Assembly: GCF_024256385.1 (NCBI RefSeq)
Contig: NZ_JAMLFW010000002.1
Coordinates: 558,001-622,000 of the forward strand
Origin: Anatilimnocola floriformis
GTDB taxonomy: Bacteria; Planctomycetota; Planctomycetia; Pirellulales; Pirellulaceae
Length of the DNA stretch: 64,000 bases
Direction of reading: 5' to 3'
A program made the position numbers and the translations under genes. Below the pieces are notes generated by a model. It was not told the DNA's origin. It did not search any database and saw nothing but the letters and a program-made list of their open reading frames with translations. Below are positions 43,969 to 53,501 of this stretch, one piece after another (position 1 is the first letter of the stretch; every line of letters starts with the position of its first letter).

Positions 43969-46070
43969 CTCGCGTGCGCGCGATCGTTCGCACGCTCGAT
44001 GACGACGCGCTAGCCGCGCTCGCCAACAAGGGGCTGCTGCGCCGCGCTCAAAAGGATTTGGAGACGAGCAAGCCGGAGATCAGCGGCTGCGATGATACGT
44101 GCGTGCGATTGAAATTCGCCGATGCTGCGGTCGAAGTGCCGGAGTTGCCGAGCAAAAGCAGATGCAATTGCCCGGCGACAGGCGTTTGCCGGCATATTCT
44201 CTCTGCGCTCCTCTATTTGCGCGATGATCCGCAGTTGGCGGCGCTCGATGCTCCCGTGCAAGGAGAGTTGTTTGCCGATGACGTGGCGGCAACCGCAACT
44301 GCCGCAACCCTTCTTTCCCCTGCCGAAGTGATCGGCGTCGCCACGGACGAAGAGATCCAGAAATGGGCAGGCAAGCCGACACTGAAGAAGGCTCAGAAGT
44401 TTCTTGCCGGGAGTCCGCCCTTCGAAATTGAAACCGAAGCCGCGCTCGTCATCCGCTTTCCCACACGCAATCTCACCTGCCGTTGGCTGGCGAGCGGCGG
44501 ATTGCTCGGCATGGTCTGTTCCTGCCAGGCCGAGACGGTTTGCGAGCACGTCGTCGCGGCGGTCCTGGTGTATCAGGCGTCGCTCGGCAAACGAACGATT
44601 GTGGTTGAGCAGACTTTGCTTGAAGAATCTTCCGGCGCGCCGCGCACGCGGGCCGAAGTGCTCGCCAGCGTCGGCGCGGTGCTGCACGAGACGGTGGCGA
44701 ATGGCATCGCGCGATTATCGGCGGCGACAGCGCAACGACTGGTGACTCTCGCCGTTTCTGCACATGGTGTCGATTTGCCGAGGCTCGAACGAATGCTGGC
44801 TGGACTTGCGCAAGAGATGCAACTGGTCGTGCGTCGCGATGCGCAGGCCAGCACCGCGCAGGTGTTGCTCGGGCTGTGCCGGCTAGAAGCGCTGCGAGCG
44901 GGACTCGAGAAGAATCCACTCCCCGTGCTCGTGGGCCAACATCGCTCGACATATTACGAAGTGGGCCAGCTCAACTTGACCGGCGTCGGTGCGCAGTGGT
45001 GGCGATCAAAGGGTGGCTATCACGGCGTGACGGTTTATTTTTGGGACGAGTCGGCCAAGGATTGGGCAAGTTGGAGTGAATCGCGCCCGATCGGCCAGAC
45101 CGGCTTCGATCCCATCGGTCGTTTTCGCGCCGATGGCCCCTGGGCGGGTTGCGGCGCGCCGAGCGAAGCAGCGCGGAGCACAGTGAGATTGACGAACGCT
45201 TACCGAAATCTGACTGGCCGACTATCCGGCCGATCGGCGACTCAGGCCATTGTGACCGGACCGACACCGCTCAAAACACTCGCCGAAAAACTGCCGGTGA
45301 TGAAGAATTGGAATGAGCTGTCGCCGCGCGTACACAAGATTTATGGCGGCGGCCTGACTGGCGCCACTGCCAATCAGGAACTCGTGCTGATTCAACCGAC
45401 GAACTGGGGGCCGGCGAATTTCGATTCGCTGCGGCAGGAACTTTATCGACCGTTACTCGATGAACGAGGCCATCCGCTTTCGCTTTGGTTGCCGTTCACG
45501 CCAGAGTTGCGGGGCGCTGTCGAACTGCTGGAGAAGTTCACCGAGACTGACGGCTGCAGTATCTTCGGCGCGATTCGAATGGTCGCCGGAACGATCGTCG
45601 TGCAGCCGATTTCGCTGCTCACGCCCGACAAAATCATTCATTTAAATCTGGCACAGGCAAATGCAGTTCCCGCCGCAAAAACCAAGGCGGATCCAGCCGC
45701 GGCGGAAGAAGGTGTGCTGGATGTCGAAGAAGACGAATCGCCTGGGCTTGAACGGCAAGGAGTTGGCTCGGCCCTTTCGCGGCTGATCGTCACCGCTCAG
45801 GCGGAGCTCGAAGGACTTGTCGAGAACGGCCTCGTCGCGCGGCGAGGTCATGAAACGCTAGAGCGAATAGCGCAACGGTTCACGGCCCTCGGTTTGGGAT
45901 CTTGCGCCGGCACATTGAAACTCCTGCATGGGCAACTAACTTCGACTTCGCGATTGGCCGAGCCGGAGTTTCAACATGCGGCCGCGGCGACGCTGTTGCG
46001 GGCGTACTTTATTTTGCAACTCGCGGCCGAGCAGGAATCGGTGGCGCTGGCAGCGGGGCAAGTAGCGTGA
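43944..46070 (+). CDS. SWIM zinc-finger protein with two SWIM motifs (YehQ-like)
   Basis: 708 residues from ATG 43944, chosen over a longer frame reaching 43890. The first SWIM motif is CNCPATGVCRH (Cys 74, 76, 82, His 84) and the second is CSCQAETVCEH (Cys 192, 194, 200, His 202), both CxCx5CxH. SWIM domains bind DNA or proteins via zinc. Residues about 210-600 lack clear motifs (WRSKGGYHGVTVYFWDESAK is aromatic-rich), and the C-terminal about 80 residues are helical. The E. coli counterpart is yehQ. Last gene of the four-gene MoxR operon. Confidence 0.88.
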   Translation: MAGHHPFLTRVRAIVRTLDDDALAALANKGLLRRAQKDLETSKPEISGCDDTCVRLKFADAAVEVPELPSKSRCNCPATGVCRHILSALLYLRDDPQLAALDAPVQGELFADDVAATATAATLLSPAEVIGVATDEEIQKWAGKPTLKKAQKFLAGSPPFEIETEAALVIRFPTRNLTCRWLASGGLLGMVCSCQAETVCEHVVAAVLVYQASLGKRTIVVEQTLLEESSGAPRTRAEVLASVGAVLHETVANGIARLSAATAQRLVTLAVSAHGVDLPRLERMLAGLAQEMQLVVRRDAQASTAQVLLGLCRLEALRAGLEKNPLPVLVGQHRSTYYEVGQLNLTGVGAQWWRSKGGYHGVTVYFWDESAKDWASWSESRPIGQTGFDPIGRFRADGPWAGCGAPSEAARSTVRLTNAYRNLTGRLSGRSATQAIVTGPTPLKTLAEKLPVMKNWNELSPRVHKIYGGGLTGATANQELVLIQPTNWGPANFDSLRQELYRPLLDERGHPLSLWLPFTPELRGAVELLEKFTETDGCSIFGAIRMVAGTIVVQPISLLTPDKIIHLNLAQANAVPAAKTKADPAAAEEGVLDVEEDESPGLERQGVGSALSRLIVTAQAELEGLVENGLVARRGHETLERIAQRFTALGLGSCAGTLKLLHGQLTSTSRLAEPEFQHAAAATLLRAYFILQLAAEQESVALAAGQVA

Positions 46071-46297
46071 CCGCCTACAAGCTAGCAGCACCTTCCGTCC
46101 CGAAATTGTGAAGAACCCGACAAGTTGTCGCCGATACATGAGCTAGGTGTCCCCGAGGGCGCACGGATTGCGCAAGATGGGCTCGCATGCCAGCATGACA
46201 TGACGTCATGACCGTAGTGTCAACTACGAGCAAGCACAGCCGTCGCGGTGGCCACCAACTCCCCCTGAACGGATTCACGACAAGGAAGGACTTTCGC

Positions 46298-46549
46298 ATG
46301 GCACGGAACCGCCTGCGCATCTATTACGGGCCCGAAGAAGCGGAAACGATCTCGATCGCGACCGAAACACTTCCCGCCGCCCGGCATTCCGTCACGGTCC
46401 CCCTCGAGGAAGTGCTGCCACTCCTCGTCGACGCCGTCCGGACCAATCGCACGTGGCTGAATGATTTCTCCGACGAAGAAATCACGCTCAGCAGCGATCT
46501 GTATGAAGTGCTGATGGCTTATCAACATTTCCGCCGCCCCTCGGCATAA
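46298..46549 (+). CDS. Small conserved hypothetical protein
   Basis: 83 residues from ATG 46298, after an AGGAAGGA ribosome site; the longer frame has no support. Features: RIYYGPEEAETISIATETL, VPLEEVLPLLVDAVRTNRTWL, DFSDEEITLSSDLYEVLMAY. The compact alpha/beta pattern with no signal or membrane segment suggests a small cytoplasmic protein. I do not recognise the family, though very similar short ORFs are familiar from planctomycete genomes. It stands alone, flanked by two intergenic spaces with palindromes. Confidence 0.6.
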   Translation: MARNRLRIYYGPEEAETISIATETLPAARHSVTVPLEEVLPLLVDAVRTNRTWLNDFSDEEITLSSDLYEVLMAYQHFRRPSA

Positions 46550-46599
46550 CTGGTGCTCGATCGCCGGCTGTTCTCACGCAGCTGAGCGTCAGCGACGTT

Positions 46600-46643
46600 C
46601 ACTCCTTCGCCCCGAACCTTCGGGGAGAGGGCCGGGGTGATGG
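46600..46643. repeat. Dispersed repeat, diverged third copy of the 7604 family
   Basis: CACTCCTTCGCCCCGAACC ... CGGGGAGAGGGCCGGGGTGATGG. The palindromic core and GGGGTGA end match 7604-7647 and 10513-10555. It lies between the two hypothetical genes at 46298 and 46808. Confidence 0.7.
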
Positions 46644-46807
46644 CCCGATGGGGCACCCGTATCACCACCGTTCTGGAAGCTTCTCTTCCAACCTCGAGCG
46701 ATCATTTTCTCTGATCGGAATCTTAGGATCATCTCCTCCTCACGCCGATAAAGGGCGTGTAACGCGCCACGCTGTAGCGTGCTGACGAAACTCATCGGGA
46801 GGCTCAC

Positions 46808-47392
46808 ATGATCGACACGGATGTAAATGAATCGTTGACCCTCGCCGATGTGGTCGATGCCTGGCGGTATGAGTCGCGTGTCTCCGCGCTCGTCACTTGG
46901 CCCGAAGTGCGCGAAGCTGTTGCGCTGGCCGAGCGACAAGCTACGAAGCCGGTGAGCGCCGAAAAGATTCTCTCCATCGCCGATAAGTTGCTGCCGCAAG
47001 TCGTCTCGATGGAAGGTGTCGCCCAACTCGCGCAGCTGATTTGGACGCGGGCCGGTGTGAAAACCGATCGCCGCCGCGAAGGCTTTGTCGCCGCGCCGAT
47101 TGGCGAAACCATCTTGCGAACGATTTGTTCGCTGGCCCGCCGCAGCCAGGTCGTTCAAGGTGTATCGCAAGCGAGCGACGGCTGTGTGCTCGAAGCGACT
47201 CAGCCTTCCGACATGTGGTCGCTCGCCGGCACGCTGGTCATCACCATTCGCCAGCACACGGCAAACATCTCCGAAGTGACCGCTGTCGCCACCGTCACTG
47301 GCCAGATGTTCGACTGGGGGAAAAACGGCCGCTGCCTGCAAGCGCTCTTCGACGATCTGACCGCCGTGAGTCCGCAATCGCGCGCGGCGTAG
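46808..47392 (+). CDS. Conserved hypothetical protein
   Basis: 194 residues, ATG preceded by GGGAGG at about 9 bases. No signal peptide. The N-terminal half is helical (LADVVDAWRYESRVSALVTWPEVREAVALAERQ, ILSIADKLLPQVVSMEGVAQLAQLI). The C-terminal half is more beta-like (LVITIRQHTANISEVTAVATVTGQMFDWG). I do not recognise a family or catalytic motif. It is followed 86 bases later by the TPR-like gene on the same strand, which may form a loose unit with it. Confidence 0.65.
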   Translation: MIDTDVNESLTLADVVDAWRYESRVSALVTWPEVREAVALAERQATKPVSAEKILSIADKLLPQVVSMEGVAQLAQLIWTRAGVKTDRRREGFVAAPIGETILRTICSLARRSQVVQGVSQASDGCVLEATQPSDMWSLAGTLVITIRQHTANISEVTAVATVTGQMFDWGKNGRCLQALFDDLTAVSPQSRAA

Positions 47393-47478
47393 TCCGCTGC
47401 CGAGGGCCCTGTGTTAAAATCGCGGAGAGCCGATTCGCGAGGGATCGGCACATCTCTAAGTTTAGCGCAGAATCGCCC

Positions 47479-47802
47479 ATGCCCACCCGCCGCGAACGCA
47501 TCGAATCGATGCTGGCCAACGAACCCGAAGATCAGTTCCTGCGCTACGGCCTGGCGATTGAGTTTGAAAACGAAGGGCTGTTCGAAGAATCGGCCAAGGT
47601 CTTCAAATCGCTGATGAACGACCCCCGCCCGCACGTGCCATCGTTCCTCCGCGGCGCGCAGCTCTTTGTGCGGATGGATGAAATCGAAGAAGCCCGCACC
47701 GCCCTCCGCACCGGCATCGAAATCGCTCGCTCCCGCGGCGAAATGCACCCCGCCGGAGAAATGGCCGAGCTGCTGATGACGTTGGGCTCGATGGGGGAGT
47801 GA
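47479..47802 (+). CDS. Small TPR-like protein
   Basis: 107 residues from ATG 47479; the frame is open upstream over the previous gene's other reading frame. RRERIESMLANEPEDQFLRYGLAIEFENEGLFEESAKVFKSLM and PSFLRGAQLFVRMDEIEEARTALRTGIEIAR are two or three TPR helices. The C-terminal helix ends GEMAELLMTLGSMG. An extended -10 (TGTTAAAAT, 47412-47420) lies upstream. Probable adaptor function. Short TPR proteins of this type are common in planctomycetes. Confidence 0.7.
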   Translation: MPTRRERIESMLANEPEDQFLRYGLAIEFENEGLFEESAKVFKSLMNDPRPHVPSFLRGAQLFVRMDEIEEARTALRTGIEIARSRGEMHPAGEMAELLMTLGSMGE

Positions 47803-47942
47803 ATTCCTAAGCAAGATCTTTAGCTTGCGGCTGGCGTCTTGTGCAGGGCGGGACAGCGCGGGGTACCGTTTGTTCCAGCCTACATGCTACATGCACTAAG
47901 ATGAGGCTTCATCAAAAGCCGCGTACCTCGCGAGGTCTCTCT

Positions 47943-49490
47943 ATGTATCTGCGCATCCTCTTGGTCGTCCTTTGCCTCGGCTGCTATTCGCCGGCCTTCG
48001 CGGGCCGCTCCACCGTACTGCTCGAAGACGTGCGAACCGCCAACGCGACCGTCGTTGCCGCCACGCTGCACGCGCCGCAAGAAGTCGAGTTGCCGAACGA
48101 ACAAGATCCAAAGCAACCGGAGCGGGGCTTCAAGTTCAAGCTGAAGATCACCGACGTCGTGCGCCGCGGCAAACTAGCCGATGACGTACGCGAAATCGAC
48201 GTCCCTTTTTCCTCGCGCAGCTACGGTGGCAACTGGGAGTTTGAAGCTTCACCGAAGGACGGCATGGAGGTACTGGCCTACTTCGCGCCCGACAAGGAGG
48301 GCAAGCTGTAGCTGTTTCAAAATGCGGGAGGGATCACGCGTTTGCCTTCGCGCGCATCCGTCGAAGCGATCCAGCTGGTCGACAAGATCTGGGAGATCAA
48401 AGACCCCAAGGCTCGCCTGCAAGCCACGCTCCTCGGCACGGAAAGTGAGAACGCAGTCTTCCGCAGCATTTGCCTGTCAGCCATCGCCTGGCCAGACTGG
48501 AATCCGGTCGGCATCGATTTGAAGGGAGTCCTCACCCCTGCCGAAGCGCGGCTGCGGATGTGGGAATATTACCTGCATCCAACAGCCAACTGGCAAGCCG
48601 TTAGCGAGGCAAACAATCTTTTTTGGAATTCCTATCGAGGCATCGGCTGGGATACTCACGAGCCGCGCTACGCGGTGTTGGTACGACTCACGCGACAAGC
48701 CGCCCGCGATCAAGAGCCGATTCAATACAACGCCTTCGATGCGATGGCGATCGCCTTCTGCAAATATCCCAACCACGCCCGAGAATCGCACGACCATCTG
48801 CTTGAGATCTTGGCCGGACCACCCGCGCTCTATAAAGCCGGAATCGCCTCCCGCTTTTCTCTCCTCTATCAACCCTTTGCCACGAGCGCCGAAACGCAAG
48901 AGACCAATCGCCTGATCGTGGGAAGCCTGACCAAACTTCTCACCGACAAAGACGAAAGCACTGCACAGGGAGCCGCCTGGGCCCTCGGCAACATCGCGCG
49001 GAGTTGTGCACAACTGGGACCCATTCCCACAGACATCGAGCGGTTGCTCGCGAACAAAGACGACTTGAACTTGATCACGTACGTTTCGGATTCACTGCGT
49101 ATGGCCCGCCGTGACTGCGAAAAAGTCCCGCCGCGCGAACTGCCCAAAAACGCAAAAGCGCTCGCCTATCCCTGGTCGGAATTCATTGATCAGCAAGTGG
49201 TGCTGGTCGCACATTCCGACTTCAAAGACAGCAAGCTAGGTCCCAGCGTCACGGTGGGCGGCAGCACTCGACTGTGGGTGCCCGATCTACCTGAGTCGCT
49301 CAGGAATGGCAGAGACTTGCGACTGACAGGCAAGCTGGTGCGGAAGTTCGATTTGCCCCGCTTCGTCTACCAGCGCGGCGGCGCTTGGGGCGATGGCTTG
49401 CCCGTGATGCAGGAAGCCGATCTCGAAAAATCTCGCGAACGATTCCTGCTGCTGGATGCCAAGATCGAAGAAATCCAGGCGGCGCGATGA
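47943..49490 (+). pseudogene. Secreted HEAT-like protein gene interrupted by an in-frame TAG
   Basis: Reads as one frame of 516 codons, but codon 123 (48309-48311) is TAG. The first part (122 residues) has a signal peptide (about 1-19, ILLVVLCLGCYSPAFA) and FKLKITDVVRRGKLADDVRE. After the stop the same frame continues without break (LFQNAGGITRLPSRASVEAIQ) for 392 residues with HEAT-like helices (LTKLLTDKDESTAQGAAWALGNIARS) and a final IDQQVVLVAHSDFKDS. The interruption is consistent with one base change (TGG to TAG) in an otherwise intact gene. It may be a true pseudogene, a readthrough site or a sequencing error. The downstream part could also start at TTG 48342. Confidence 0.75.
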
Positions 49491-49558
49491 TCGTCGCGGC
49501 CCTATTGTCGCCGATCACTCAACGCTCTCGGTGAATCGAGGTAAGAAAACGACGACAA

Positions 49559-50428
49559 TTAAACAGGCCGTTGGCCCCAGGGGATTGGCATCGTCGGGGG
49601 CGTGCGATGGCGGTCGCGGCGGACGTCCTTCGGGCGGTCTTTGAACCAGCTGACGAAGCGGACGAGTTGTTTGACGGCTTCTTCGTAGGCCTGACGGCCT
49701 TTCTCGGGAGTGGCGAGTTCGGCTTCGCCGAGGACGCCGGTTTCGCTGTAGCTGCTGGTCCAGGAAACGACCGTGGCGGGGCCGGCGCCGAAGAGATCGA
49801 CCCAAGTGAACGGGCTGTTGTCGGTATTGAAGCTGATCTCGCCGTTCTTGATCAGGTCGCGGCGCACGTTGTCGCCATCGAGGTACATGTAGAGAGACGT
49901 TTCGAGCTCGCAGGCATGGGCACAGCCGCCGGGGAATTTGCTCTGTCGCCAGCGGGGCAGAAATTCCTTGTCGACGGTCAGCAGGTTCCACCAAGCCGTG
50001 CAAACGCATTCGGCGTCGGTTTCGAGATTGGTGCGGCGGGCGACCAAGTCGAGGTTCGGCATGTTCGAACCATGGCCGTTCAGCAGGATGATCTTTTTGA
50101 AGCCGTGATAGGCAAGGCTCTTCGTGATATCGAGCACGTGATGCATGAAGTGCTCGAAGTCGTTATTGATGGTCCCCGGAAAATCCATCACATGGCCGGT
50201 GTAGCCATAGGCCACAATTGGCAGCACCTTCAGCTTGCTGGGGATCTCGAGGCCGGCTCCTTTTGCAATCCCGCCGGGGCAAACCAAGTCGACATCGAGC
50301 GGCAAGTGCGGGCCGTGTTGCTCGACCGCGCCGCAAGGGAGGATGCAAACCTGCCCTTCGTCGACGGCATCGTTGATCTCTGGCCAAGTGAGCTTTTCGT
50401 AACGATATTCGGTGAGGGCACGGGACAT
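49559..50428 (-). CDS. Creatininase-family protein
   Basis: 289 residues from ATG 50428; the frame continues upstream without a ribosome site. Family motifs are LPCGAVEQHGPHLPLDVD (metal His and Asp, about 29-46), YGYTGHVMDFPGTIN, ILLNGHGSNMPNL (NGHGSN, second metal region) and HACELETSLYMYLDG (Glu ligand). The creatininase family hydrolyses cyclic amides such as creatinine or acts on related substrates (for example MftE, FAPy deformylase), so the substrate is open. It lies opposite repeat-rich DNA and has no operon partner. Confidence 0.88.
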   Translation of the reverse strand: MSRALTEYRYEKLTWPEINDAVDEGQVCILPCGAVEQHGPHLPLDVDLVCPGGIAKGAGLEIPSKLKVLPIVAYGYTGHVMDFPGTINNDFEHFMHHVLDITKSLAYHGFKKIILLNGHGSNMPNLDLVARRTNLETDAECVCTAWWNLLTVDKEFLPRWRQSKFPGGCAHACELETSLYMYLDGDNVRRDLIKNGEISFNTDNSPFTWVDLFGAGPATVVSWTSSYSETGVLGEAELATPEKGRQAYEEAVKQLVRFVSWFKDRPKDVRRDRHRTPPTMPIPWGQRPV

Positions 50429-50818
50429 TGGGGGCTCGGGGGAGAGAGACGGGGGACGAGAGGCGAGAGGGATGCGGGATGCGGGATGCGAGGAAAAAGA
50501 CTGCTGGGAGTGTATCAGTGCTGCTATCGCCAGCAAACAAATTCGGAATTGGATTGCTGCTGTACTTCTCTCGCATCTCGCATCCCGCCTCCCGCACCTC
50601 ACCTCCCTCTCTGGATTGCGGTAACCCGAAATCGGCCCTCGCGAACCTTAGGGGGTTTTGCAGCGTCGGAATAATATCGCGAGGGTTGGTACGAATAACC
50701 GGTAGAGTTCGGTCTCGTTATTCGGCCTGACTCCGTTTTTGCCGCAGGGAGGTTTGCTCGAGAACAGCGAGCAAAGCGGCCCCGTTTGTTTCGCAAATTG
50801 AGGCAAAGGTTTCCGCCC
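50429..50818. other. Gene-free stretch with GGGATGC tandem and inverted repeats
   Basis: About 390 bases. Three tandem GGGATGC units (50469-50489) lie in an AG-rich run (50450-50492), and an imperfect reverse complement (CTCGCATCTCGCATCCCGCC..., 50570-50616) forms the other arm. Nothing else is supported. Confidence 0.6.
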
Positions 50819-51022
50819 ATGAAAACTGGCCCAGAGCCGGAACTGCACTTGGTGTTGTGCCACAATTCGGCCCGCGGCCGAATTGCCGTGGATCTGAACG
50901 CGTTCGTCGAATTCGACCTCGCGCTCACCCGCTCGCTCCGCGAGCTCGTCGCCAAATCGCCCTACACCCGCCCCATCCAGCCCGCCCTCGGCCGCATCTC
51001 GAGCAAGCCGAAGCCGAAGTAG
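50819..51022 (+). CDS. Small hypothetical protein
   Basis: 67 residues from ATG 50819. Sequence highlights are PELHLVLCHNSARGRIAVDL, NAFVEFDLALTRSLRELVAK and a basic Pro/Lys tail (ALGRISSKPKPK). No signal or membrane segment. It lies between repeat DNA and trpS and is convergent with trpS. I recognise no family. The conserved-looking helix and codon use support a real gene, but modestly. Confidence 0.5.
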   Translation: MKTGPEPELHLVLCHNSARGRIAVDLNAFVEFDLALTRSLRELVAKSPYTRPIQPALGRISSKPKPK

Positions 51023-51059
51023 TCTGCCCAGCTTAAGCTATCGTAGCGGCCAGCTGCCG

Positions 51060-52025
51060 CTACGAAATTCCGCAAGCCTTCTTGGCCCGATCGAGAACCT
51101 CTCGGGCCTTCTTCCGAGCACGAGCCGCGCCCTCGCGGAGAATCTCCGCAACCTGAGCCGGATTGGCCGCCAGCGCTTCGCGCTTGGCGCGAGCCTCGGC
51201 AAAGAACTTCTCGGCGGCATCGGCGAGGGCTTTTTTCACCGTGCCATAGCCGAAGTTGCCGCGGAGATAGAGGGCGGCCATCTCTTGCCGCTCGGCTTCC
51301 GTCGCAAAGAGCGAAAAGAGCTGGTAGAGGTGGTCGTTTTCGTAGTCCGGCTTGGGATCTTCCATCGGCCGGCTGTCGGTGGTGATCCGCATGATCTTTT
51401 TGCGAGCGGGGCCGACCGGTTCGAAGAGCTCGATCGTATTGCTGTAGCTCTTCGACATCTTTTCGCCGTCGAGGCCGGGGACCTTGGCCGACGACTCGAG
51501 GACTTTGTACTTCGGCAGAACGAAGGTTTCGCCGAAGAGATGATTGAAGCTTCCGGCGATATCACGAGCCACTTCGATGTGCTGGATCTGATCGGCGCCG
51601 ACCGGCACGACTTCGGAGTCGTAGATCAAAATGTCGGCCGACATCAGCACGGGATACGTAAACAGGCCGGCATCGGCAGCGATGCCGCGGGCGGCCTTGT
51701 CTTTGTAGGAATGGCAGCGCTCGAGCAAGCCCATCGGCGTGATCGACATGAGGAGCCAGGTGAGCTCGGTCACTTCCGGCACGTCCGACTGCACGAAGAG
51801 CGCGGCTTTCGCTGGATCGAGACCGAGCGCCAGAAGATCGAGCGCAGCATCGAGCGTGTTTTGCTGCAGGACCTTCGGATCGCGGACCGTCGTGAGCGCG
51901 TGGAGGTTGGCGATGAAGTAATAGGCTTCGTTGCCGTGCTGGAGGTCGATGTACTGGCGGATGGCGCCGAAGTAATTACCCCAGTGAAAGCGACCAGTCG
52001 GTTGGATTCCGGAGAGAACGCGCAT
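51060..52025 (-). CDS. trpS: Tryptophanyl-tRNA synthetase
   Basis: 321 residues. Class I aminoacyl-tRNA synthetase charging tRNA-Trp. The HIGH-like motif appears as [12 protein letters not shown] (about residues 10-21) and the KMSKS motif as [11 protein letters not shown] (about 195-205), with [24 protein letters not shown] between. The length is typical of bacterial TrpRS. The C-terminal helical region (from about 260) is Lys/Ala-rich. ATG start. The downstream gene is the small 67-residue protein in opposite orientation; the upstream inverted repeat separates it from pyrD. Confidence 0.95.
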   Translation of the reverse strand: MRVLSGIQPTGRFHWGNYFGAIRQYIDLQHGNEAYYFIANLHALTTVRDPKVLQQNTLDAALDLLALGLDPAKAALFVQSDVPEVTELTWLLMSITPMGLLERCHSYKDKAARGIAADAGLFTYPVLMSADILIYDSEVVPVGADQIQHIEVARDIAGSFNHLFGETFVLPKYKVLESSAKVPGLDGEKMSKSYSNTIELFEPVGPARKKIMRITTDSRPMEDPKPDYENDHLYQLFSLFATEAERQEMAALYLRGNFGYGTVKKALADAAEKFFAEARAKREALAANPAQVAEILREGAARARKKAREVLDRAKKACGIS

Positions 52026-52036
52026 GGGAATTTACT

Positions 52037-52107
52037 GTAGCTGAATTCGCCAGAATTCAGACGCGGTTTGAAGTGGCCGAGATCGGAATTCTGGCGAATC
52101 CCGCTAC
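52037..52107. repeat. Inverted repeat of the GAATTCGCCAGAATTC family, second copy
   Basis: Arm 52037-52060 is identical to the arm at 6407-6430. The second arm (52084-52107) is a diverged reverse complement with several changes. The repeat lies between trpS and pyrD, as the first copy lies between two genes. Low sequence constraint on one arm indicates an old insertion. Confidence 0.85.
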
Positions 52108-52114
52108 GGTTTTG

Positions 52115-53032
52115 TTACTTGGTTTGCAAAGTGCCGACGATTTCGCGAACGCTACTGGCTCCGAGTTCCGCCAGGGCGGCAGGGAGCGCGGCGGCCAGTT
52201 TTTGCGAAACGGTCGGATCGTAATAGTTCGCCGTGCCGATTTGGACCGCAGTCGCGCCGGTAACAAGGAACTCCATCACGTCATCGATGGTCGCGATGCC
52301 GCCGATGCCGATGATCGGCGTCTTCACGGCACTGGCGACTTGGTAGACGCAGCGGAGGGCGATCGGTTTGATCGCCGGGCCGCTGAGACCACCGACGATG
52401 TTGCCGAGCATCGGCCGGCGTTTCTTCCAATTGACAGCCATCCCCAGCACCGTGTTCACGAGGCACAGGGCATCGGCGCCGCCGTCGCTGGCTGCTTTGG
52501 CAATGTCGACGATCCGCGTCACGTTCGGAGTGAGCTTGGCGAGGATCGGCAGCGAGCAGCGTTCGCGCACGGCAGAGACCAGCTTGTAACAGGTCTCGCC
52601 ATTGGCGGCGAAGTCGGTGCCGTGGGCGACGTTCGGGCAGCTGATGTTGAGCTCAACGGCGGCGACGTTGGGTTGCTGAGCAAGGCGCTCGGCCATCTCG
52701 ACGAACTCATCCTGCGAAGCGCCGGCGATGCTCACCACCACGGCGGTCGGCAGCGTTTGCAGGTACGGCCAGTGATTGGCAAGGAACGCATCGAAGCCAT
52801 CATTATCGAGGCCGATGGAATTGAGCAGGCCGGCGGCGGTTTCGACGGTGCGCCAGGGTTTGTTTCCCTCGCGAGCAGCCATCGTGATGGTCTTGGGCAG
52901 AATGCCGCCGAGCTGATTGAAGTCGACGAGCGATGCCATTTCGCGGGCGTAGCCGAACGTGCCCGAGGCAGTCAGGATGGGGTTGCGGAGCGAAAGTCGC
53001 CCCAGCGAAACGGTCAAATCAGGTAAAGACAC
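52115..53032 (-). CDS. pyrD: Dihydroorotate dehydrogenase, class 1B type
   Basis: 305 residues. FMN-dependent oxidation of dihydroorotate to orotate. Key motifs are [26 protein letters not shown], the active-site [10 protein letters not shown] (catalytic Cys rather than the Ser of class 2), [16 protein letters not shown] and [12 protein letters not shown] Cys base marks class 1, and the sequence resembles class 1B, which needs a PyrK electron-transfer subunit. No pyrK is adjacent, so the partner lies elsewhere or is different. ATG start. Cytoplasmic or membrane-peripheral. Confidence 0.93.
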   Translation of the reverse strand: MSLPDLTVSLGRLSLRNPILTASGTFGYAREMASLVDFNQLGGILPKTITMAAREGNKPWRTVETAAGLLNSIGLDNDGFDAFLANHWPYLQTLPTAVVVSIAGASQDEFVEMAERLAQQPNVAAVELNISCPNVAHGTDFAANGETCYKLVSAVRERCSLPILAKLTPNVTRIVDIAKAASDGGADALCLVNTVLGMAVNWKKRRPMLGNIVGGLSGPAIKPIALRCVYQVASAVKTPIIGIGGIATIDDVMEFLVTGATAVQIGTANYYDPTVSQKLAAALPAALAELGASSVREIVGTLQTK

Positions 53033-53063
53033 GGCGGCGCTAACAAATCAAGAAACGACGTCA

Positions 53064-53094
53064 CCCCGCGAACAAAACGCGGGGACTACTTTTT
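53064..53094 (+). terminator. Hairpin followed by T-run
   Basis: CCCCGCG (53064-53070) and CGCGGGG (53078-53084) with a 7-base loop, followed by ACTAC and TTTTT. The T-run suits plus-strand transcription, yet the flanking genes are on the minus strand, so its use is uncertain. Confidence 0.35.
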
Positions 53095-53198
53095 GCTGCG
53101 AGTACGCAGATAGTTGCTGCGAAGCCGCAGACTGCGAGTCTATAGCTACCCGCCGCTCCGTGAAAGGGACCGGCGGTCTGCCGCTGACAGCAGAGGGC

Positions 53199-53417
53199 TT
53201 AGATCACGCCGCCGTGAACGCGGTGGGGCGTGAGGTGGCTCGGCTGATCGGTAAACCAGATCCGCTCCCATTCCTCAGTGATCTGTCGGAAGTTTTCCGA
53301 CGTGAAGATCAACTGGCGGGTACGGACGGCCGGGTCACCCGAATAGATCGGCAGAAAGCAGCCGACGTTGCCGGCCAGGCTCACTGTGATGATCGCTCCC
53401 AGAATCCATTTCCGCAT
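53199..53417 (-). CDS. Small secreted or lipoprotein-like hypothetical protein
   Basis: 72 residues, ATG with GGAGG in place. N-terminal hydrophobic signal (ILGAIITVSLAGNVGC) ends in a Cys that could be lipidated, but the residue three before it is Asn, so the lipobox is imperfect. The remainder, PIYSGDPAVRTRQLIFTSENFRQITEEWERIWFTDQPSHLTPHRVHGGV, is helical and His-rich at the end. Very similar small proteins seem familiar from planctomycetes. Function unknown. Confidence 0.65.
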   Translation of the reverse strand: MRKWILGAIITVSLAGNVGCFLPIYSGDPAVRTRQLIFTSENFRQITEEWERIWFTDQPSHLTPHRVHGGVI

Positions 53418-53501
53418 GACAACTCCTCCGTGAGTGTGACCGCAATCCCTTGCGTGATTTGATTTTGCGTAACAAGTCGGGATTAGCGACCGCGCTCGTT
53501 C

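Noticed and set aside
48309-48311. TAG decoded as pyrrolysine
   Set aside because: No pylT/pylS-type genes in the window and no methylamine enzyme context; a nonsense change is simpler.
50469-50489. Three GGGATGC units as a possible CRISPR array
   Set aside because: Units are 7 bases with no spacers and no cas genes; a simple tandem repeat.
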